A stretch of DNA of 64,000 bases from Candidatus Zhuqueibacterota bacterium (GCA_029262055.1 JAJDAD010000092.1:186001-250000); one strand, 5' to 3'; shown: positions 45,751-55,314, counted from the first letter of the stretch. Notes: generated by a model not told the origin, from the letters alone. A program made the numbers and translations.

Positions 45751-47697
45751 TTGACTTCTCGGGTTCTGCCGGCTTTATTTCTACTTTCACTAACTGCAGC
45801 GGCATTTGGACAGGGGTTCTACAAAGGGTACACCGCGGCCCCGAAGGGCAGTGAGGACTGCAATCCTTGCGTAGAAAATGTCACACACTCCGTAAACACA
45901 CTCAGAGACCACGGCGAAACACTTGGGTTCAATTGGGGCGACGACTATCCGACGATTACCGGTTCGGGAACCAAACGCCACTGGCAGGGCGTACAGCGTT
46001 TCGCGCCCATCGCCGCCACCGGCCTCGTGCTGCCGTACGTGGTGGTGTCCTCTTCACATGGCCGGCAATCTTTTCCTTTCTTACCTGAGCAGGCTGCGCA
46101 CTTTGCTGTCGTCGAGTTTGCGTCCCGGGATACCGACGGGCTGCGCATGCGCTCAAACCGCCTCGTACGCGGTCAATTGACGCGGAATGTTGCCCCCAAT
46201 CCCTTGGATCGGATTATCAGATCTGTTGACCTGACTGATGGGGTGACCTCCGGGTACTGGCATGCCGGTGGCATTCAAGCTATCGGCAAGTATCTTCTGA
46301 TCGGTGCGCACAGCAGCAATGAATTGGAGCCGGATGCCCTTATTTCGCTTTGGGATATGTCCAACCCAGCTGCGCCTGTGCCGGTATGGCGTGAAAAGTT
46401 CTTTCAGAACTTCGTCAATTCGATGGGCGTGATCAAACTTGAGGATGGCAAGTTCCTGATCATGCGGGCTACAGCCGACGCCCGCGAACTGGATTTTTGG
46501 ATCAGTCCGGCCCTGGACGATGTTTCCGGTTTCCTGCAGGGTGAGCAGGACAGCGGGTTTTGGGATCGTTGGTATTTTGATGAGCTGGATCGCAATGGCA
46601 TCGACACCAACTGGCTTTTTGATTGCGATTACATTCTTTACGACGACGGCGACAAAGGCTACCAGAACACCAACCTGGTCACTGATTGCGAGACCGGTGA
46701 AATTTACCTGATCGGAACGCACGGCCGTTGCCCGGGCCCGTTTCGGCTGGGAAGTGATTTTGTAGATGCCTATCGCATCGATATCCCAAAGTCGAGGCCC
46801 AGTGATCCTTTTGCCCCGGGTGAGGGGGTATTCATCACAAAAACCGCCAAGCGAAAGATGCGCCCCTCTGCAAACTCCGGCAACGTTGAAGGCGACTTTC
46901 AGGCTGCGGGCGGAATTTATCCCGGCCCGGACAACAAGCTTTATGTCTACGCCACCGAGCAGGGCAGGGATGGCCCGGGCGGTTCGGTGAAGATGATTGA
47001 ATTTGGACCTGAGGAAGCGCGTTCAGTGGTGACCACACTGGAGCATGCCTGGGCCGAGCTTTACGAGCATCCCGCTTTCAGCGGCAGGTCGATCATCCTG
47101 GACTATACGGACCGTGCGTTGCGGGATTACGATGATTTTGCCAACATAGAGGAGTTTGCGGCGGGTGTCGACACGGGCGTCGCTCTGGCATCGTCGATCA
47201 TCTATGCATTGCCGGTGGGCACGAAATTGCGCCTCTTTGCGGGCCATAACCAAAGCGGCCCGCATTTTGACTTGCAGGGCACGGGTCGCGCCGAGAGAAT
47301 CCCCGACCTGACCGAGCACGAGCTGAGCGATGGCCGGAGCGCTGACGACAATTTCAGGTCAGGCGCTTGGGATGCCGTTCTGACCTCCTCGGAGCACCGC
47401 AGTGAGACGCGCCCGCCGCTCAGATTCGCTTTGTACCAGAACTACCCAAACCCGTTCAATCCGACAACCACGATTCGTTACGCTCTCGCGATTGACACAA
47501 AAGTGGTTATTGAAATCAGTAATGTGCTTGGACAGAGGGTCAGGTCCCTGGTGGCTGAGAATCAAAGTAAAGGCATGAAATCCGTCATTTGGGACGGTAA
47601 AGATGACTTCGGACAGCTTGTCCCTTCCGGAGTTTACGTTCTCAGATTGGAAGCGGCGGATTTCGTAAAGTATAGGAAGCTGACCCTCCTCAAGTAA
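45751..47697 (+). CDS. Secreted protein with beta/gamma-crystallin-like segment and C-terminal sorting domain
   Basis: A 648-residue exported protein. Signal peptide VLPALFLLSLTAAAFGQ. Residues about 75-420 form an unrecognised domain with YWHAGGIQAIGKYLLIGAH and a tentative beta-propeller look (LVTDCETGEIYLIGTHG, GGIYPGPDNKLYVYATEQG). Residues about 432-520 (ELYEHPAFSGRSIIL, ASSIIYALPVGTKLRLFAGH) resemble a beta/gamma-crystallin fold. The last 85 residues are a FlgD-like sorting domain (ALYQNYPNPFNPTTTIRY, SGVYVLRLEA, LTLLK) used for secretion and surface attachment in FCB bacteria. Start is TTG 45751. Function unknown. Confidence 0.78.
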   Translation: MTSRVLPALFLLSLTAAAFGQGFYKGYTAAPKGSEDCNPCVENVTHSVNTLRDHGETLGFNWGDDYPTITGSGTKRHWQGVQRFAPIAATGLVLPYVVVSSSHGRQSFPFLPEQAAHFAVVEFASRDTDGLRMRSNRLVRGQLTRNVAPNPLDRIIRSVDLTDGVTSGYWHAGGIQAIGKYLLIGAHSSNELEPDALISLWDMSNPAAPVPVWREKFFQNFVNSMGVIKLEDGKFLIMRATADARELDFWISPALDDVSGFLQGEQDSGFWDRWYFDELDRNGIDTNWLFDCDYILYDDGDKGYQNTNLVTDCETGEIYLIGTHGRCPGPFRLGSDFVDAYRIDIPKSRPSDPFAPGEGVFITKTAKRKMRPSANSGNVEGDFQAAGGIYPGPDNKLYVYATEQGRDGPGGSVKMIEFGPEEARSVVTTLEHAWAELYEHPAFSGRSIILDYTDRALRDYDDFANIEEFAAGVDTGVALASSIIYALPVGTKLRLFAGHNQSGPHFDLQGTGRAERIPDLTEHELSDGRSADDNFRSGAWDAVLTSSEHRSETRPPLRFALYQNYPNPFNPTTTIRYALAIDTKVVIEISNVLGQRVRSLVAENQSKGMKSVIWDGKDDFGQLVPSGVYVLRLEAADFVKYRKLTLLK

Positions 47698-47937
47698 CTT
47701 CTTCCTTGGCAAAAGGCTGCCGGTTGCAAAAAATCCAACATTCATGGCACTGCAACAGGAGATTCCCGTGCAATAGCTAATCTTGCACGCCCGCAGCAGC
47801 TCTTCCGGGCACTCTCGCAACTTCGGTGCAACTTGACAGTCGTTACCCCGTAGGTGACTAATCAGGTAGCATTTCTGCTACAATTATCGTAGATTCCCAC
47901 TCTTTCAAACTCTTTTGACCAGATTCTGGAGGCAAAT

Positions 47938-50196
47938 GTGACTGTCAAACAGGTTGCAGCCAACATCCTGTGCTGTTTTCTTGCGACAACCGTGCCGGCC
48001 ACCTTCTTGCTCGCCAGTGATGACGATTCCGGTAAGACCAGTCCGGTAGTGCCTGCTTTACGAATTGTAAATGCGACTCAGACGGAAACACCTCCGGAGA
48101 TAGATGGCCAGGTCCTGGATGAAGCTACCTGGCAGCAGGCGGAAGCCACGACCTCTTTTTGGCAAACAACCCCTAATGAAGGAGAGGCGGCCAGCCAAAA
48201 AACCGAAGTGAAGATCCTCTACTCCAGCACAGCTCTTTACATTGGCGTGTTCTGCTACGACCAAAATCCGGAAGAGATTGTGGTTGCCGACAGCAGGCGG
48301 GATTCCCCTTTGGATGAGACAGATTCGTTTCAAATTATCCTGGACACATTTCACGACAAACAAAACGGTTTCCTGTTTGCGACCAATCCCGCGGGAATCG
48401 AGTACGACGCGCAGATTACCAATGAAGGTGAAGGCAGGTTCGGCGGCAGCTCAGGTGAGTTTAACCTGAACTGGGATGCATCCTGGCGCGTCGAGACCCA
48501 GATTCTCGAAAATGGCTGGACCGCAGAGTTCGAGATTCCGTTCAGGACGATTCGCTTCAACAGCGGCGAGAGCCAGACCTGGGGCGTCAATTTTCAACGC
48601 AACATTCGCCGGCGCAACGAGCGGTCTTTTTGGGCGCCGTTGCCGCGCCAGTTCAATATTCAAAAGATCTCTCTGGCGGGTGAATTAAGGGGACTGCGCG
48701 ACATCCGGCAGAACAACCTGAAAGTCGTGCCCTATTCTTTGGGCGACGTAACGCGCGATTTTGGCAGCGGTTCGGATTCTGAGATAGATGGTGACATTGG
48801 TGCGGACCTCAAGTACAGTGTAACGCCAAGCCTGACGCTGGACGCAACTTATAACACGGATTTTGCTCAAGTTGAAGTCGATGACCAGCAGATCAACCTG
48901 GATCGCTTTAGTTTGTTCTTTCCGGAGAAGCGACCGTTTTTTCTTGAAAATGCCGGTTTCTTTCAGGTCGGCACCCCGCAGTCGGTGGAACTGTTTTTTA
49001 GCCGGAGAATCGGAATTTCTGAAGACGGCGTTGAGGTGCCAATCGTTGGCGGAGGCCGCCTTTCAGGCAAGACCGCCGGACTCAATTTAGGTTTTCTGAA
49101 CATGCAGACCGAGGCAGTTGACTTCATCGATTCCGCCGAAGACGACACCGTTCAAATTCAAAAAAATAACTTTGCGGTCGCACGCGTCGCCAAAGAATTT
49201 CCGAACCGGTCTGCAGTGGGGGCCCTGTTCGTCAATCGCCAGGGTTTCGGCAAGTTCTCTACCGACAACGACTACAACCGCACCCTGGCAGTGGACGGTA
49301 GATGGGGGATAGGAAGATTTGGCCAACTGTCCGGCTATGCCGCACACACGTTTTCTCCCGATCTCGATGGCGATGAGAATGCGTTTCGGCTGCGCGGTGA
49401 GTATAATTCAGAATCGTGGCTTCTCAATCTTTCGTACTCCCAGGTCGGCGAGGATTTTAACCCCGAAGTCGGTTTTCTGAATAGAGACGGATTTCGCCGG
49501 CTCCAGGGCGTCGTCTTTTACAATTACCGCCCGAAAGATTTTCTCGGGTTCCTGGAGTTGCGGCCTCATGTTTCGTACAATTCTTTCTGGAATTTCGATG
49601 GCTTTCAGGAAACCGGGCGTTGGCATATCGATAATCACTGGGAGTGGAAAAGCGGATACGAGATTCACACCGGCATTAACATTACGCGGCAGGGCGTGAC
49701 CGAGGAATTCGATATTTTCCCGGATATCTTTGTTCAGCCAGGCACTTACGACCATGTGGAAGCCCAGTTAAGCTTTTTTACAAATCAGGGCGCCTGGTGG
49801 AGTTTTCGAACTTCTGCGACAATCGGCGGATTTTTTGGTGGTGATCGTGTTTCGCTTAGTCCTTCAATTCGGTTTCGCATTGGCGATGCTTTCAACGCTC
49901 AATTGAACTGGGACCGCAACGACATCAATTTACCTGTAGGGGATTTTGTGACTAATCTGGCACGGCTGCGTTTGTCTTATTCCTTTACGCCCCGTGTCTT
50001 TGTCCAAGGCTTGATGCAGTACAATGATCGCGACGATATCTGGTCCACGAATTTTCGCCTCGGCTGGCTGAGTGCTGCCAACACAGGTTTGTTCATGGTC
50101 TACCGCGAAACCCAGGAAGAGCTTGACGGCGTTTTTGAGACGCAATTCCGTAGTTTTACTGTTAAGTACAGCAAGCTTTTTGACCTGCTTAATTAG
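47938..50196 (+). CDS. CBM9-like and DUF5916 outer-membrane protein
   Basis: A 752-residue exported protein. A signal region (NILCCFLATTVPATFLLAS) leads to a carbohydrate-binding family 9-like domain (about 45-240: PPEIDGQVLDEATWQQA, ALYIGVFCYDQNP, DSFQIILDTFHDKQNGFLFATNPAG, WTAEFEIPFRTIRF) and then the DUF5916 region, likely a beta barrel (RFSLFFPEKRPFFLENAGFFQ, then alternating amphipathic strands to RSFTVKYSKLFDLLN). GTG 47938 is the start, with GGAGG at 47928-47932. A possible -10 TACAAT is at 47879-47884. Such proteins are thought to sit in the outer membrane; substrate unknown. Confidence 0.87.
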   Translation: MTVKQVAANILCCFLATTVPATFLLASDDDSGKTSPVVPALRIVNATQTETPPEIDGQVLDEATWQQAEATTSFWQTTPNEGEAASQKTEVKILYSSTALYIGVFCYDQNPEEIVVADSRRDSPLDETDSFQIILDTFHDKQNGFLFATNPAGIEYDAQITNEGEGRFGGSSGEFNLNWDASWRVETQILENGWTAEFEIPFRTIRFNSGESQTWGVNFQRNIRRRNERSFWAPLPRQFNIQKISLAGELRGLRDIRQNNLKVVPYSLGDVTRDFGSGSDSEIDGDIGADLKYSVTPSLTLDATYNTDFAQVEVDDQQINLDRFSLFFPEKRPFFLENAGFFQVGTPQSVELFFSRRIGISEDGVEVPIVGGGRLSGKTAGLNLGFLNMQTEAVDFIDSAEDDTVQIQKNNFAVARVAKEFPNRSAVGALFVNRQGFGKFSTDNDYNRTLAVDGRWGIGRFGQLSGYAAHTFSPDLDGDENAFRLRGEYNSESWLLNLSYSQVGEDFNPEVGFLNRDGFRRLQGVVFYNYRPKDFLGFLELRPHVSYNSFWNFDGFQETGRWHIDNHWEWKSGYEIHTGINITRQGVTEEFDIFPDIFVQPGTYDHVEAQLSFFTNQGAWWSFRTSATIGGFFGGDRVSLSPSIRFRIGDAFNAQLNWDRNDINLPVGDFVTNLARLRLSYSFTPRVFVQGLMQYNDRDDIWSTNFRLGWLSAANTGLFMVYRETQEELDGVFETQFRSFTVKYSKLFDLLN

Positions 50197-50270
50197 AAGT
50201 ACTGACTCACCAACTTCCAGGTCTAATCTGAAAACCGGCGGTTCTTAGCCCTGTTGTTGGACGCGGAATT

Positions 50271-51338
50271 ATGTGCCGAGCTTTCATAAGGACAAAATTG
50301 CGAAAACTCATTGCTATTCTCTCCGTCATTGTCAGTGTCATTCTGTTTGCCACTGCATGCTTGTTTCTTTGGGGTGGCTCCGGATCTCTGACGGCGCTTG
50401 AAATAAACTGGGTCGAGTCTCAGGAGCAGAACCAAGCACAGCCTGGCGACACGTTGACCATCATGACTTACAATCTCGGCTATCTGAGCGGGATGGCAAA
50501 CAACCTGCCGGTTCGCAAAAGCGAGGCGTTTTTTGCGAACAACCTGAGTACGGTCGTGGAGTTGCTGCGGGAGGTCAGGCCGGACTTAGTCGGTTTCCAG
50601 GAGATCGATCTGGGTTCGAAGCGATCTCATTTCGTCGACCAGGTTCACTCGATTTCTCAGCAGACAGATTTGGCAAATATCGCGTTTGCCGCCAACTGGG
50701 ACAAAAAGTATGTTCCGTACCCGTTTGGAACGCCACAAACCCATTTTGGCCGGATCCTGTCAGGACAGGCAGTGATGAGCCGGCATACGATTTTAGCCAC
50801 CGAACGCCACGTGCTTTCTCCCCGAACTTGGCCGCTGTACTACCGGCCATTCTATATTGACCGCGTTGCGCAAGTCTCTATCATCGACCTGGGTCGCGAA
50901 GTTGCACTGATCAACGTGCACCTGGAACATGAGCTAAGATCGCTGCGGGAGAAACAGGCCCGCGAGGTACTGCAGTTGGTCAGGACTTACCGGGAGCGTT
51001 ATCCCGTGCTTCTAATTGGTGATTTTAATCATATCCCGCCGGCCCACGTTGTTCCGGAGGACCGCGGCGCGCAGGAAGAAACGATCCGGTTGTTTTCCTC
51101 CGTCGACGACTTGCAACCCGCGTTCTCTGATGAAATGCTGGTGAATGACACGCCCCTTTCTTTTACCTACTCAAGCGCGAATCCAGAGCAAAAGATCGAT
51201 TACATTTTCTATGACACACGCTATTTCGAAGCGGTGGAAGCCTTTGTTCCGGACAAAGCAACCGGGGCGTCTGACCACTTGCCGGTGGTCATGCGCTTCG
51301 TCTGGCGGCAAAATATGGACACGCGGTCAGGTGGGTAG
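50271..51338 (+). CDS. Membrane-anchored endonuclease/exonuclease/phosphatase-family protein
   Basis: A 355-residue protein with one N-terminal membrane helix (LIAILSVIVSVILFATACLFLW) and an EEP domain: MTYNLGYL, VGFQEIDLGSKRS (metal-binding Glu), INVHLEHE, LLIGDFNHIPP, KIDYIFYD and GASDHLPVVM (catalytic Asp-His). Relatives include DNases, sphingomyelinases and phosphoinositide phosphatases; the membrane anchor suggests action outside the cytoplasm, perhaps on phospholipid or extracellular DNA. Confidence 0.88.
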   Translation: MCRAFIRTKLRKLIAILSVIVSVILFATACLFLWGGSGSLTALEINWVESQEQNQAQPGDTLTIMTYNLGYLSGMANNLPVRKSEAFFANNLSTVVELLREVRPDLVGFQEIDLGSKRSHFVDQVHSISQQTDLANIAFAANWDKKYVPYPFGTPQTHFGRILSGQAVMSRHTILATERHVLSPRTWPLYYRPFYIDRVAQVSIIDLGREVALINVHLEHELRSLREKQAREVLQLVRTYRERYPVLLIGDFNHIPPAHVVPEDRGAQEETIRLFSSVDDLQPAFSDEMLVNDTPLSFTYSSANPEQKIDYIFYDTRYFEAVEAFVPDKATGASDHLPVVMRFVWRQNMDTRSGG

Positions 51339-51416
51339 CTCGAACCGCTGTCCGGCGCAGCACCGCCTGTTTTGAGAAATCCAATCAATACCCAAAACAT
51401 AATCAGGAGTATCTGA

Positions 51417-51926
51417 ATGAGTGTAATAGACTTCGGCAAAATGCCTGACACAAGTCGTGTTTGGATTTTCGCCGCGCAGCGGCCCCTCGACAGTGGGGAA
51501 GTAAACCTGCTCGAAGAGAACATGGCAGCATTCCTGCAGGACTGGACCGCGCATAGGAGAAATCTCACCGCCGCCTGGCAGTTGTTCTGCGGGCAGTTTA
51601 TAGTTGTTGCGGTTGATGAGAACCGGACCGGGGCTTCGGGATGTTCAATCGACACGCTGGTCCGAAATCTCCGCCACCTTGAGACCTCTCTCGATTGCCT
51701 AATAGTGGGAACAGCAGCCAGCGTGTTTTACCGCGACGCTACTGATGAAATACGTTGTGTGGACCGTCCCGCGTTTAAGCGACTGGTCACTGAGGGCAAA
51801 GTTACGGCTGAGACGACGGTGTTTAACACGACGGTAGAAACTATAGGTGATGTCCGAGGGGGGAAATGGGAATTGCCGATGCGTGACTCGTGGCATTGGG
51901 CAGCCTTTACACCGGCATCAGCCTGA
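51417..51926 (+). CDS. Conserved hypothetical protein of FCB type
   Basis: A 169-residue cytoplasmic protein opening IDFGKMPDTSRVWIFAAQRPL and carrying a central ASGCSIDTLVRNLRHLE. This resembles a Bacteroidota family of unknown function that databases sometimes mislabel as an ABC transporter ATPase; there is no Walker motif. AGGAG precedes the ATG. A strong bidirectional terminator follows. Confidence 0.75.
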   Translation: MSVIDFGKMPDTSRVWIFAAQRPLDSGEVNLLEENMAAFLQDWTAHRRNLTAAWQLFCGQFIVVAVDENRTGASGCSIDTLVRNLRHLETSLDCLIVGTAASVFYRDATDEIRCVDRPAFKRLVTEGKVTAETTVFNTTVETIGDVRGGKWELPMRDSWHWAAFTPASA

Positions 51927-51949
51927 GCGACCTGAGTGCTCAATGAGAA

Positions 51950-51980
51950 AAGAGCCGGCTTGGACAAACCGGCTCTTCTT
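51950..51980. terminator. Bidirectional intrinsic terminator
   Basis: AAGAGCCGG (51950-51958) pairs perfectly with CCGGCTCTT (51969-51977) over a ten-base loop. T residues follow on the plus strand, and on the minus strand the stem is followed by TTTTCTCATT. It lies between the hypothetical gene (plus) and a small minus-strand gene, serving both. Confidence 0.75.
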
Positions 51981-51987
51981 CACATAC

Positions 51988-52116
51988 CTAGTGGCCGACC
52001 CAGCTCGCGCGGGAGGCTCTGCGCCATTCCTGCCGGGTGGACTCGCTGCGCCACAGGTGGACCGCGTAAGCCACCCCGAGAAGGCAACAAAATGTAAAAA
52101 CAACTATGGTAACCAT
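51988..52116 (-). CDS. Small single-span membrane protein (42 aa)
   Basis: A short minus-strand gene. ATG at 52116 has GGAG seven bases upstream (52124-52127). The product has one hydrophobic helix (VTIVVFTFCCLLGVAYAV) followed by a basic tail with W-R-S-E and two Trp residues. It ends ten bases before a hairpin with a good T tract on its own strand. The ribosome binding site, helix and terminator together favour a real gene; no family was recognised. A longer minus-strand frame exists but its start lacks a ribosome binding site. Confidence 0.55.
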   Translation of the reverse strand: MVTIVVFTFCCLLGVAYAVHLWRSESTRQEWRRASRASWVGH

Positions 52117-52278
52117 TGTTCTGCTCCGTTCGATAAGTGTGATGTTGCAATTAGTCTTAGTAACGAAGGACACCTCTAAAAGTTGCTGGCAAGATCAAAA
52201 ACATAGATTTACTTAAAAGGTGCAGAATCAACTACTTATAAGCAGACACTCCTGTTAACTTTTTGTAAAAACTGGCCC

Positions 52279-52307
52279 TTGAAATTAAGAGAATGATTTT
52301 CTATTTT
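52279..52307 (+). promoter_or_regulatory. Candidate sigma-70 promoter of the DUF427 gene
   Basis: TTGAAA (52279-52284) and TATTTT (52302-52307) are exactly 17 bases apart, 41 bases before the DUF427 start codon, in an AT-rich stretch. Confidence 0.55.
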
Positions 52308-52347
52308 CAGACACTGAAATCAATGCATTGAACATTGAGGAAAAGAA

Positions 52348-52632
52348 ATGGCGAAAGCAATTTGGAACGGCAAGATTCTGGCGGAGAGCGACCAGTGCGA
52401 AGTGGTTGAAGGCAATCAGTATTTCCCCCCCGATTCGCTGCAAGGCGATTATTTTGAGGATAGTCAGACTGTAACGGAGTGCGCGTGGAAGGGAACGGCG
52501 AACTACTATCATCTCAGGGTAGACGGTCAGGTGAACGTGGACGCGGCCTGGTGCTACCGGAACCCAAAGGAGGCGGCCAGCAATATCAAAGACTACGTCG
52601 CGTTCTGGCGTGGAGTTGAAGTGGTCGATTGA
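52348..52632 (+). CDS. DUF427 domain-containing protein
   Basis: A 94-residue protein covering one DUF427 domain: KAIWNGKILAESDQCEVVEGNQYFP at the start, SLQGDYF, ECAWKGTANYYHLRVDG and AAWCYRNPKEAASNIKDYVAF. This is the usual length and order of motifs. The biochemical role of the family is unknown. GAGG lies eight bases before ATG. A hydrolase gene follows by 28 bases. Confidence 0.92.
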   Translation: MAKAIWNGKILAESDQCEVVEGNQYFPPDSLQGDYFEDSQTVTECAWKGTANYYHLRVDGQVNVDAAWCYRNPKEAASNIKDYVAFWRGVEVVD

Positions 52633-52660
52633 CCGGACTGCTGTTGTCTAATACGCATTG

Positions 52661-53317
52661 ATGGATGTCAAAGAACAATCAGTCACGGTCAGTCGGACGG
52701 CCAGGTACTATCAGCTCGGTCAGGTGACGGAAGAAACCCGGCAGATTTGGTTTGTCTGTCACGGATACGGATATCTGGCCCGACAGTTTATCGCCAAGTT
52801 TGAGACTTTGTGCGATGCCGCCACCGTCATCGTTGCACCGGAGGGCCTGTCACGGTTTTATCTGAGCGGCTTTGCCGGACGGGTCGGAGCATGCTGGATG
52901 ACAAAAGATGGACGCGAAGATGAGATTGACGATTACGTCAGATACCTCGACCAGGTGTATGACAATGTCCTGGGCCGGGAGCCCCGTGAGAATCTAAAGG
53001 TCATAGTCCTGGGGTTTTCCCAGGGTGCTGCGGCCGGAGCGCGATGGGTCGCCTTTGGCAAATCGGCAGTACACCGGCTGATACTCTGGGCCGGGCTCGT
53101 GCCGCCGGAGTTCAGCACCAAACAGAGCTTTAGAAAACTGGCAGCACGTGGTCTCACACTTGTGGCTGGCAGAGAAGATGAACTGGCCACGCCAGATAGA
53201 ATTACCCAGCATCTCGACGTTCTCAAAAGTTGCCACGTACCTTTCACCTTTCTTCAGTTTGACGGCGGCCACGAATTGGACACAAATCTCCTGGTAGAAC
53301 TTCAGAGCAAACTATAG
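52661..53317 (+). CDS. Alpha/beta hydrolase (phospholipase/carboxylesterase type)
   Basis: A 218-residue serine hydrolase with the nucleophile motif VLGFSQGAAAGARW, an acid in VAGREDELATP and the catalytic His in FDGGHELD. The order and spacing fit the small carboxylesterase/acyl-protein thioesterase group. HGYGYLA near residue 27 provides the oxyanion region. No signal peptide, so cytoplasmic. ATG 52661 is chosen over TTG 52658. Confidence 0.9.
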   Translation: MDVKEQSVTVSRTARYYQLGQVTEETRQIWFVCHGYGYLARQFIAKFETLCDAATVIVAPEGLSRFYLSGFAGRVGACWMTKDGREDEIDDYVRYLDQVYDNVLGREPRENLKVIVLGFSQGAAAGARWVAFGKSAVHRLILWAGLVPPEFSTKQSFRKLAARGLTLVAGREDELATPDRITQHLDVLKSCHVPFTFLQFDGGHELDTNLLVELQSKL

Positions 53318-53410
53318 ATCACAAAAACAGGGGAATAGAAGCAGGCCTCAAGTATAGATCTAAGTACGGAGGATTTTCCTTCAATTCCTGAAAACAGGGA
53401 AGTTTGTCTC

Positions 53411-54340
53411 ATGACCCAAAAGAAATCTGTGCCCATCGCCTTATCCATTCTTCTGGCTCCTGCTTTGCTCTCGCCAGTTTTTTCACAGTCCAAGTGGGAA
53501 GAGACGTTCGATACGACTGAAATACCGGAAGGGTGGCGCACCATCAATAACGATGGCAGCCCCTCGAGCGCGGAAACGTCCGGAACCTTCGATTATGTCG
53601 AACTTGTGGAGTTTGTTGACGACAACGGTGCCGTCGTCGATCAGGTCGGGCCGCAGACGGGAGCGCGGTTCTGGTTTAGCGATTTTGAGAATGCCAATGC
53701 GAGCGGTTTGATCGATGAGTGGCTGATCAGTCCGAAAATCGCGGGCATTGCATCTGGCGATTTTCTGTCGTTTTACGCCGGTGCACCGGATGGCGAGTTC
53801 GATGACTCTCTGCGCGTTTTTGTCTCTACCGCCGACAGCAGTCTCGCCAGCTTCACGAACCAGATCGACTATTTCAAGGTCGCGGGTGCAACGGACGATT
53901 ACGCGGAGTATACTTTCGATCTGTCCGCTTTCGCTGGTCTGGATATTTTTGTCGCGGTCAACTACCACATTGTTGACGGCGGCCCCAACGGCAACCACTC
54001 CGATTCAGTCTGGCTGGACCATTTTTCCGTGAGCAGCACCGTCACGGGAGTAAGCGGGCCGTCGAGCCGGATCGACCGGTTTGCATTGCAGCAGAACTAT
54101 CCCAATCCTTTTAACCCCAGCACGGAGATTGTTTTCCAGTTAGGGTTTCAGACTGAAGTTACTTTGGTCATTTACAATCTCCTGGGACAGGAGGTTGCGG
54201 TTTTGCTGGATGAGAAGCCGTTTGTGGCCGGAGCCCACTCTGTGTCTTTTGAGCCCACTAATCTGGCGGCCGGGGTCTACTACTACAGGTTGACGGCCGG
54301 AGATTTTACGGATTTAAAAAGAATGACTTTGTTGAAGTAA
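53411..54340 (+). CDS. Secreted choice-of-anchor-J-like protein with C-terminal sorting domain (copy 1)
   Basis: A 309-residue exported protein: signal peptide (ALSILLAPALLSPVFSQ), one jelly-roll domain of cleaved-adhesin or choice-of-anchor-J type (WEETFDTTEIPEGWRTIN, DEWLISPKIAGIASGDFLSFYAG, VWLDHFSV), and a FlgD-like sorting domain (ALQQNYPNPFNPSTEIVF, AAGVYYYRLTAG, MTLLK). Such proteins are displayed on the surface or released. The next gene is a paralogue 35 bases away, which suggests tandem duplication. Confidence 0.85.
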   Translation: MTQKKSVPIALSILLAPALLSPVFSQSKWEETFDTTEIPEGWRTINNDGSPSSAETSGTFDYVELVEFVDDNGAVVDQVGPQTGARFWFSDFENANASGLIDEWLISPKIAGIASGDFLSFYAGAPDGEFDDSLRVFVSTADSSLASFTNQIDYFKVAGATDDYAEYTFDLSAFAGLDIFVAVNYHIVDGGPNGNHSDSVWLDHFSVSSTVTGVSGPSSRIDRFALQQNYPNPFNPSTEIVFQLGFQTEVTLVIYNLLGQEVAVLLDEKPFVAGAHSVSFEPTNLAAGVYYYRLTAGDFTDLKRMTLLK

Positions 54341-54375
54341 TGACTAACCTGGATCAAAATTATTAGGATTCTAAC

Positions 54376-55314
54376 ATGAAGAAAAATATGAAAAGCCCTC
54401 TGTTGGTTATGACAATGGTCCTCTTGCTTGCCGGCAATATCTGGTCCGGAAGCAAGCAAGGTCTGCTTCTACAGGAGTCTTTTGAGGGGGATACCTTTCC
54501 TCCGGCAGGGTGGAGCAAACTCACTGAACTCGGCGGTACGGGTTGGGCGCAAGCTGCCGTGGATTCTTCTCTGGCCGGCTTGATCGGACTGGGGACAGTT
54601 GATACACCCGCCGGCGGTGGTAATGCCGTCGCATACGCTTCATGGGTGACAGGCGATGCAGACCAGAATGCCAACACCACGCAGGCAACCGAGCAGTGGC
54701 TCATTACGCCGCAAATTGCCGGTGTGCAAGCCGGTGATTCACTCAGGTTCTCGATGAAGTTCTTTTCGCAGTTTTTCGACAATCTCGATATCGTCGTGAG
54801 TACCACAAATGCCGACAGTATCGCGTCTTTTGACACGACGTTGCTGCGGATTGTCTTTGACCCGGCTAATCCGCTCAATGACTGGCAGAGGTTCAGCGTT
54901 GACTTGAGCAGCTTTGCCGGTCAAGCTATCTTTATCGGCTTTCGGGAGCATGTGCCCTCAACGGTAAACTCCGGCGATGCCGTGCTTATCGATTTAGTCG
55001 AAGTCGGCTCGCTGGTCACTTCTGTAGACGACCAGACCAGTCAGCCGACGCAGTTTTCTCTCAACCAAAACTTTCCTAATCCGTTTAATCCCAGCACCAA
55101 TATTAGTTTCACGCTGTCGCAGCGTGCCGAAGTCAGTCTGAAGGTCTATAACGTCATTGGGCAGTCTGTGGCGGTGCTGATCGAGCGGCAAATACTGGAG
55201 GCGGGAGCAAGAACGATTCAGTTCAACGCAACTGCTTTGCCCACCGGCGTTTACTACTACAAACTTGAGGCGGGTAATGCTGTTGCGGTGAAACGGATGA
55301 CGCTTGTGCGTTAG
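54376..55314 (+). CDS. Secreted choice-of-anchor-J-like protein with C-terminal sorting domain (copy 2)
   Basis: A 312-residue paralogue of the preceding gene with the same layout: signal peptide (LLVMTMVLLLAGNIWSG), jelly-roll domain (QESFEGDTFPPAGWSKL, EQWLITPQIAGVQAGDSLRFSMK, VLIDLVEV) and sorting domain (SLNQNFPNPFNPSTNISF, TGVYYYKLEAG, MTLVR). The domains are similar but clearly diverged, so the duplication is not recent. It converges with the subtilase-like gene. Confidence 0.85.
   Translation: MKKNMKSPLLVMTMVLLLAGNIWSGSKQGLLLQESFEGDTFPPAGWSKLTELGGTGWAQAAVDSSLAGLIGLGTVDTPAGGGNAVAYASWVTGDADQNANTTQATEQWLITPQIAGVQAGDSLRFSMKFFSQFFDNLDIVVSTTNADSIASFDTTLLRIVFDPANPLNDWQRFSVDLSSFAGQAIFIGFREHVPSTVNSGDAVLIDLVEVGSLVTSVDDQTSQPTQFSLNQNFPNPFNPSTNISFTLSQRAEVSLKVYNVIGQSVAVLIERQILEAGARTIQFNATALPTGVYYYKLEAGNAVAVKRMTLVR

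Noticed and set aside
51847-52179. Plus-strand frame of 110 codons after the FCB hypothetical gene.
   Set aside because: It overlaps that gene out of frame and reads through the bidirectional terminator and the small minus-strand gene.
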